Positions 59,559-64,000 of a stretch of DNA of 64,000 nucleotides are shown piece by piece (the first letter of the stretch is position 1; every line of letters starts with the position of its first letter). The notes beneath the pieces were generated by a model. That model ran no database searches and was not told the origin of the DNA. It was given only the letters and a program-made list of their open reading frames with translations. This DNA comes from a virus. Where the stretch lies: positions 62,001 through 126,000 of IMG/VR virus record IMGVR_UViG_3300036795_000250. One strand, given 5' to 3'. The position numbers and the translations under genes were made by a program.

Positions 59559-59592
59559 TCCGTAGGGGGTCGCGCGTTCCGCAAGCGGTCAG
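59559..59592 (-). repeat. Half hairpin element (class A, GGAACG variant)
   Basis: Element 19. Only the right half (ggtcgcgcgttccgcaagcg and onward to gtcag) is present; the left arm is missing, replaced by the start of the neighbouring gene. A deletion or recombination product. Confidence 0.65.
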
Positions 59593-59594
59593 AA

Positions 59595-59936
59595 TCAGTC
59601 GACTGGCACGGTCTCACTGGCAACGTGTTCCGTGCACATGTACACGTCGCCCTGCAAGCCGCCCAGACGGACCGTGACGGCTCCCGGGTTCGGGCAGTCG
59701 CCAGACCACCCGCACGGGTCGGCAGGGCTCCCACCAGCCGCACGGGAGCCGAGCACGCTGCGCAGTTTCTGCCGCGCGATCACGCGCAGCGTGTGCGTGC
59801 CGAACCGCTTGTCCAACCGCACGAGATAGGCAATCTCTGCCGCGATCTCGTCATCCGTGAACAGGCTTGGTCTCGTCTGTGGGGTTGGCTCGTTCATCCG
59901 GGCTTTGCCGGGTACGTACTTCTCTCCGCCACGCAT
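59595..59936 (-). CDS. Hypothetical protein
   Basis: 113 aa from the ATG at 59936. Helix TDDEIAAEIAYLVRLDKRF, then CGWSGDCPNPG and YMCTEH that may bind zinc. Unknown. Confidence 0.55.
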   Translation of the reverse strand: MRGGEKYVPGKARMNEPTPQTRPSLFTDDEIAAEIAYLVRLDKRFGTHTLRVIARQKLRSVLGSRAAGGSPADPCGWSGDCPNPGAVTVRLGGLQGDVYMCTEHVASETVPVD

Positions 59937-59954
59937 GGTCTTGTCCTTTCTAGG

Positions 59955-60015
59955 CTGATCACCTAGCACAGCGCGCGGGCCCTAGTGGTCCGTGCACCAT
60001 GCCGTAGCTGATCAG
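59955..60015 (-). repeat. Intergenic hairpin element, class B
   Basis: Element 20. Outer ctgatca/tgatcag; inner gcgcgcggg/tccgtgcacc with wobbles. Stop used is 4 nt outside. Confidence 0.75.
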
Positions 60016-60018
60016 AGG

Positions 60019-60204
60019 TCACAGCACCTGTTCAAGGTCGGCAGTCACGTAGCTGCGTTCCGCACCGGACTTGTCCAGTTTGACGACCGTCATCTCTGGT
60101 ACCTGGTGTTGCCGCACGACTACCCCGTACCGGTCACCTCGCATCCATTGATCTGTCCAGACCGGAATCTCGACACGTGTTCCTGGTGCGTATGTGCCTG
60201 TCAT
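60019..60204 (-). CDS. Small hypothetical protein, SH3-like
   Basis: 61 aa from the ATG at 60204. GTYAPGTRVEIPV, RYGVVVRQHQVPEMTVVKLD and SYVTADLEQVL have the KOW/SH3-like small barrel pattern. Unknown. Confidence 0.5.
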   Translation of the reverse strand: MTGTYAPGTRVEIPVWTDQWMRGDRYGVVVRQHQVPEMTVVKLDKSGAERSYVTADLEQVL

Positions 60205-60221
60205 TTTCCCTACCTCTCTGG

Positions 60222-60277
60222 TCTGAGTAGCTAGCACAGTGCACGGGCAAGCCGTGCACCATGCCGTAGCCGATCAG
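60222..60277 (-). repeat. Intergenic hairpin element, class B
   Basis: Element 21. Inner cagtgcacgg/ccgtgcacc; TGA (60274-60276) inside. Confidence 0.78.
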
Positions 60278-60528
60278 TACTCGAAGTCGGCTGAGCCGAT
60301 CAGCATCGCGGCGAATGCGATGCCTTCTAGGAAATCTGCGCTCACCGCTTGCGCTGCCCACTCAGTCCCTGCCAGACACTCAACGAGGTTCTGTCGGTCG
60401 GTAGTGATCATCTCTTGCAGTCGCTGAGCTAGTCCGTCCCGCGCTTCCCGGATGCCCTCGGAGCGGCTGGATTCGGTCAGCGCGGCGATTTTGTCTACGT
60501 AGTCGCCGATCTGCTCTTCTGTGGTCAC
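60274..60528 (-). CDS. Small helical hypothetical protein
   Basis: 84 aa, helical and acidic (TTEEQIGDYVDKIAALTESS). Unknown. Confidence 0.5.
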   Translation of the reverse strand: MTTEEQIGDYVDKIAALTESSRSEGIREARDGLAQRLQEMITTDRQNLVECLAGTEWAAQAVSADFLEGIAFAAMLIGSADFEY

Positions 60529-60551
60529 GGATTGACCCTCTCGTCATGGTG

Positions 60552-60612
60552 GGCCGATAAGCCAACAGAACGGCCCTCACGTGCTCTGTGTGGGCCGTTC
60601 GATGAGTCATCG
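60552..60612 (-). repeat. Intergenic hairpin element, class C
   Basis: Element 22. Outer ccgat/atcgg; inner gaacggccc/gggccgttc perfect 9 bp. Stop used is 12 nt outside. Confidence 0.75.
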
Positions 60613-60623
60613 GGGTACATCCC

Positions 60624-60998
60624 CTACCGGGGGTCGACGATGCGCGTACGGATGCCGTCGGGCCCTGCCGCGATTTCGGTCACGAGACCGCGTGGGTTGA
60701 TGGTGAGCGCGTACTCATGTGCCGCTTCGATGTCACTGACACGCGGCGCTGGCTGATCGGTGTACGTGCTCAGGTAGGGCATGCCGAGAGCATCCCGGTA
60801 GATCCCCGCTTCCCCCCACGTGACGGGGAAGCTGAACGGCTCACCAGTCTCGGTCAGGAGTTGCGCCATCCAGTTGTCGAGCACGCGGACAGACATCGTC
60901 TTGCCCGCGACGCGCATGTGCACGCATACCTCGGAGCCTGGAAGCTCGATCGCGACCACGTCGCCAACGGCGACGGTTGTGGTCAAATACTTGCGCAT
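60624..60998 (-). CDS. Hypothetical protein
   Basis: 124 aa from the ATG at 60998. Beta-rich (TTTVAVGDVVAIELPG, VCVHMRVAGKTMSVRVLD). Unknown. Confidence 0.55.
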   Translation of the reverse strand: MRKYLTTTVAVGDVVAIELPGSEVCVHMRVAGKTMSVRVLDNWMAQLLTETGEPFSFPVTWGEAGIYRDALGMPYLSTYTDQPAPRVSDIEAAHEYALTINPRGLVTEIAAGPDGIRTRIVDPR

Positions 60999-61021
60999 AA
61001 CAATCAATCCTCTGTGTAGGC

Positions 61022-61080
61022 GCCGATAAGCCAACGGAGCGGCTACCGGCAAGGTCGGTAGCCGTTCGATGAGTCATCGG
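61022..61080 (-). repeat. Intergenic hairpin element, class C
   Basis: Element 23. Inner gagcggctaccg/cggtagccgttc, nearly perfect; outer ccgat/atcgg. Confidence 0.78.
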
Positions 61081-61093
61081 TGTGTAGAGCCGA

Positions 61094-61303
61094 TCAGGCG
61101 ACTTCGGTCCGGAGCAACCGCGCCAATCGGTAGTAGGTGGCATTCGGCAGTGCGCTGAAAAGCGCGTCGCGAATGGCGAGCGCGTCCGCTTTCACCGTGT
61201 CCTGAAACACCGTGCGGTCAGCGCTGCCAACGTCGCCCGGGAGCGGTACAGGCAGGCACGTGACGCTGAGCGTGCCCCAACTGTGGATAGTCAGGTCAGT
61301 CAT
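61094..61303 (-). CDS. Small hypothetical protein
   Basis: 69 aa from the ATG at 61303. LTIHSWGTLSVTCLPVPLPG strand-rich start, helical end. Unknown. Confidence 0.5.
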   Translation of the reverse strand: MTDLTIHSWGTLSVTCLPVPLPGDVGSADRTVFQDTVKADALAIRDALFSALPNATYYRLARLLRTEVA

Positions 61304-61322
61304 GCTCTTGTCCTCTCTGTGG

Positions 61323-61381
61323 TCTGAGTAGCTAGCACGGTGCGCGGACCGAAGCCCGTACACCGTGCCGTAGCTGATCAG
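61323..61381 (-). repeat. Intergenic hairpin element, class B
   Basis: Element 24, the most upstream copy. Inner cacggtgcgcgg/cccgtacaccgtg; TGA (61378-61380) inside. Confidence 0.78.
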
Positions 61382-61974
61382 AGCAATTCCGCCTTGCCGC
61401 TGTCGGTGAGCACGTACCGGCCGTCCGCGTTGAGCTCAACCCAGCCGTGCTGAACCAACACGTCGATCATGGTTCCGGGATTGCCCTGCGAGCGCAGGCC
61501 ACGCGCGATCATGCGCAACTCGCGTTGCGCCGGAGTGCCCGGGGAGGTGTCCACCGTGTCAGCGGCAACCGTGACGACGATGGAACGCGGATCGACCAGG
61601 TAGGAAACCCCGATCGGCGCACGGTTGAATTCGGCCCGCACATCGTCGGTGATCTGCGGTACCGCTTCCGCGCGGAAGCATTGCCGCGCCGCGCTCTCGG
61701 AGGATGCTTCCACGGTGGCGGAATACTCCCGTTTGCCGTTGAGCGAGGATGCCGTCACGGTGTACGTATGCAGCTGCACGGTGGGAGTGTGCCTGTTGTC
61801 GATCATGTAACTTCCCTTCTCAGAATCGAGAATCCAGCGATCAGGCTGAGCTATGACGCTCAAGGTTCCGATATCGAGCCTGCCTGATCGGTCGGTAGTG
61901 GAGTCGGGCGTCACTGCGACGTAGCTACCGGTGGACATATGGCGGAGCTCTCTCGCCAGTTCATCTCGCCCCAT
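61378..61974 (-). CDS. Hypothetical protein with possible winged-helix end
   Basis: 198 aa, first gene of the leftward operon. The C-terminal NPGTMIDVLVQHGWVELNAD followed by YVLTDSGKAELL looks like a winged helix. The middle is a beta domain (TYTVTASSLNGKREYSATVE). Starts at 61983 (GTG), 61974 and 61929 are possible; none has a good ribosome site. Confidence 0.5.
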   Translation of the reverse strand: MGRDELARELRHMSTGSYVAVTPDSTTDRSGRLDIGTLSVIAQPDRWILDSEKGSYMIDNRHTPTVQLHTYTVTASSLNGKREYSATVEASSESAARQCFRAEAVPQITDDVRAEFNRAPIGVSYLVDPRSIVVTVAADTVDTSPGTPAQRELRMIARGLRSQGNPGTMIDVLVQHGWVELNADGRYVLTDSGKAELL

Positions 61975-61983
61975 CGTGATCAC

Positions 61984-63135
61984 TAGTCACGGTCAGCGGA
62001 TTGACTACACGGATGCGTTCGACCGTGCGCACTTTATGTTGGGGCCTCCGGACTCTCACGGCTGGTATCCGCCAGCGCTATGTCCCAAGGGCCTTGTGTC
62101 CCGAGGGCTCGAACCCCGGTGACGCCGATCTGTTCTCAGTCTCTCTGTCGTCACTACATCTGCGACGTTAGCCAGTTCCGTAAACGACATGAGTACTCAT
62201 GTAGCGATGTTGCTCTTAGCTAGGCGTATCGCTACAGGTCAAGCACTCTATTTGCGTTAGCCACTAGTTTCCTGCCTTCGGCGTGTCTCTCAGAAACACA
62301 GGGTGTGTCGTGATCTAGCTCCCTGGTGAGTAGAGGCCCGATGTCCGTATCAGTGCCTGGTCATAGTGACGTCTCTACGGGGTGATCACTACAGGTGGTC
62401 CCATGGGTAGGGGAGGTGACGTAGGTAGGTGTACTCAGAGGCACTGCCTCGCAGGCCAGTACTCACACCACGTGCCCCGTGCGTGGTCATGGGTATGTGC
62501 CTGCCGTTGGGCGTGGTGTGGGCGGTAGAGGCGCATACAGAGGTCACTGTGCATGATGTCCGATACGGTCTCGTCTCACTAGCGATGATCATGTGTGGGA
62601 ACGCGGAGCGTTCGGTACTCAGTAGAGCAGCGCATGCCTGGTTAGTGCAGGTGGGCTCTGTGGTCGGTAGCCGCTGCTCTCTCGGGTATCAGTAGGTATG
62701 TGGGTCATCGGATAGTGAGTTGAGGAGTGGATTGAACAGTCTCTGTCTGAGACGCACGTCGCGTGCCGCTGTCCTGCCCGTTGCACGCTTGCCGACCGAC
62801 TGCCGTCGGTCGGCAAGCGCAGCTACTGCGCACCGCAGAGCGGCACACACTGCTCTGTCCACAGAGGTCACTAAGGACAAGCCCAGTTACCTAGTCACCC
62901 TTATGTCACATCTCAGCGCTAGCAACACAGCGTCGCTGACTGCCTACAGTCGGCAGAGGGTAGCTAGGGGTAGATGGATCATGCTCCGCTTTACGACTGC
63001 AAATTCACTAGTGCAAATTGATCATCGAAACCTGAATGACGTCTCGTGCACAGCCCAAAAAGATCATGATACCTTAATCGATACAGAAGGATCACCCACC
63101 AACCCGACCAGAACACCTCCCCACCCTCTACCCTG
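61984..63135. promoter_or_regulatory. 1.15-kb gene-free region upstream of the hairpin operon
   Basis: No supported gene. Short frames in it lack ribosome sites and recognisable domains. It should contain the promoter(s) of the leftward operon and of the rightward gene at 63136. It also holds an isolated T-arm-like motif at 62102-62118 and a strong hairpin at 62787. Confidence 0.45.
62787..62818. terminator. Perfect 14-bp hairpin with 4-nt loop
   Basis: gcttgccgaccgac and its exact complement around tgcc, the tightest hairpin in the window. No T-run on either side. Likely a terminator or RNA stabiliser inside the gene-free region. Confidence 0.6.
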
Positions 63136-63558
63136 ATGCGCATGCCGGAGCTGAGGCGCTATGTCCTGCGGTCGCTGACGGATCAGTCCGATACGGTGTG
63201 GGTCAATAAGGACGATCTGCTGCAAGTCCTGCGCCACGGGCTGCACGGCAACGCGTGCAGCCACGGCGACCGTGCCTGCGTCGACGATGCGATCGCCGAG
63301 GTGGCCGACATCATCGAGAGGACGGTGTCGCGCCTGGACCGCAGCGATCCGCTGAACGCCTGGGTGCCGCCGGGGCAAGCGCAGCCGTGCACCTGCCGCA
63401 GCGCGGTCCCCCCGCTACCGGAGCGCGGGGTACGGGCGATCCTGGCCGCAGCATGGTCGTCGTCGTGGTCGTCCTGGGCTGGCACGCTCTTGCGGGTGTC
63501 CTTGCTGATCTCGGGGGTCTTGGTCGTGCTCTTCCTGTGCTTGCCTGCTCCGTGGTAA
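63136..63558 (+). CDS. Membrane-anchored hypothetical protein
   Basis: 140 aa. A helical soluble domain with HGNACSHGDRACVDDAI and CTC cysteines, then a C-terminal membrane segment (VSLLISGVLVVLFLCL). Start ATG at 63136 or 63142. Unknown. Confidence 0.55.
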   Translation: MRMPELRRYVLRSLTDQSDTVWVNKDDLLQVLRHGLHGNACSHGDRACVDDAIAEVADIIERTVSRLDRSDPLNAWVPPGQAQPCTCRSAVPPLPERGVRAILAAAWSSSWSSWAGTLLRVSLLISGVLVVLFLCLPAPW

Positions 63559-63800
63559 CCCACCAACCAGACGAGAACACCTCCCCCTCACCGTGGAGGC
63601 CCTCCGCTATCGTCACCAGGCGGATGGTGGCGTGGACGGTCACACGGCAAGCACCGGGGCTAGCGCGCCAGGCTGGTTGGGCGCGGTAGTTCTACCTGGC
63701 TCCGGTCGCCACCGTCCGCCTCGGGCTTGGCAGCGGGGGACGAGACTCCCTCACCAACCCAGCACTAGCCTGGGTGGTAGCCATCGGTATCGTTGCGTCC

Positions 63801-64000
63801 ATGGCGATGTTCCATCGGGCGGTTCGTATTCGTCGCGGAATTTTGCAGACCGGGGTTCACACATGGACACGTGGCAATCGCACCGTGACTCTAGTTGGTA
63901 CGATTCATATCGGGGACCGGCGCTACTACCAGATCCTTCAACGTCTGCTGGATGATGGCGAAGAGCAGGGTGCTCTGGTCCATTTCGAGGGCACCAAGGA
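63801..64000 (+). CDS. TraB/GumN (TIKI)-like protein, N-terminal part
   Basis: Open frame running off the window; 66 residues visible. VTLVGTIHIGDRRYYQILQ and LVHFEG match the first motifs (GxxH and FEG) of the TraB/GumN superfamily of putative metalloproteases. A GTG at 63774 would add a hydrophobic stretch and is also possible. 63559-63773 upstream holds no supported gene. Confidence 0.55.
   Translation, partial: MAMFHRAVRIRRGILQTGVHTWTRGNRTVTLVGTIHIGDRRYYQILQRLLDDGEEQGALVHFEGTK

Noticed and set aside
51014-61381. CRISPR array
   Set aside because: The repeats are separated by whole genes of differing length, are imperfect and structured, and there are no cas genes; the Cas4-like nuclease at 6 kb belongs to the SbcCD group.
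51014-61381. Integron attC cassette array
   Set aside because: One gene per structured repeat resembles gene cassettes, but the conserved core sites (GTTRRRY/RYYYAAC) and an integrase are not seen, and all genes share one operon direction with tight spacing.
51014-61381. 24 ordinary rho-independent terminators
   Set aside because: None of the elements is followed by a T-run on the transcribed strand, and terminating after every gene of one operon without intervening promoters is unlikely.
62102-62118. tRNA gene on the minus strand
   Set aside because: The segment has a perfect T-arm (stem plus TTCGAGC loop), but no matching acceptor, D or anticodon arms could be found within 80 nt. Treated as chance or a tRNA-derived remnant.

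Overview
The window looks like the replication and early region of a large actinobacterial mobile element, most likely a big actinobacteriophage or phage-plasmid. Actinobacterial markers are an Lsr2-type nucleoid protein, a resuscitation-promoting factor (Rpf), XRE/DUF5753 and DUF397 regulators, a SAV2177-type methyltransferase and an actinobacterial-type DnaE. Phage-like markers are tightly overlapping operons of small genes, a GH25 endolysin-like protein, a recombination endonuclease VII and a phage-style SSB, RecA and PolA. No capsid, tail, terminase or conjugation genes are visible, so phage versus plasmid cannot be settled from this window alone.

Layout. 1-26.4 kb (minus strand) is a long replication and recombination operon: clamp loader gamma (cut by the window edge), wall-active proteins, both halves of a split SbcC/Rad50 flanking a DnaN-like clamp, a RecB/Cas4-like nuclease and SbcD/Mre11, then RecA, endonuclease VII, an SSB candidate and a family A DNA polymerase. 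Further along come the GH25 lysozyme, many small genes, clamp loader delta and delta', a SLOG protein, Rpf and an HTH-nuclease. 27-36 kb is mixed: a primase-type zinc-finger protein, a HAD-like protein, the Lsr2-like protein, small regulators and a tiny Cys-rich peptide. 36.2-40.2 kb holds DnaE. 40.2-42.3 kb carries methyltransferase, DUF397 and XRE genes next to three palindromic operator-like sites. 42.9-43.3 kb is a train of six hairpins. 43.3-47.1 kb (plus strand) encodes DNA-binding and membrane proteins, including a domesticated transposase N-domain. 47.1-50.5 kb has two lipoproteins and an FtsK-like motor.

50.6-62 kb is the most unusual part: about 28 short minus-strand genes, nearly all of unknown function. 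Almost every junction carries a 50-60 nt inverted repeat. There are about 24 of these elements in three sequence classes, and in most of them the TGA stop codon of the upstream gene sits in the first arm. Loops and inner stems differ while pairing is kept, which points to a functional RNA or DNA structure. A 1.15 kb gene-free stretch lies upstream of the operon, followed by a plus-strand membrane protein and the start of a TraB/GumN-like gene.

Taken together, the element encodes alpha (DnaE), clamp, gamma, delta and delta' subunits plus a PolA with proofreading motifs and SbcCD-RecA repair enzymes: an almost complete portable replisome. A DnaB-type helicase and a full primase are not seen. 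Functions are family-level inferences from sequence; no database search was run.
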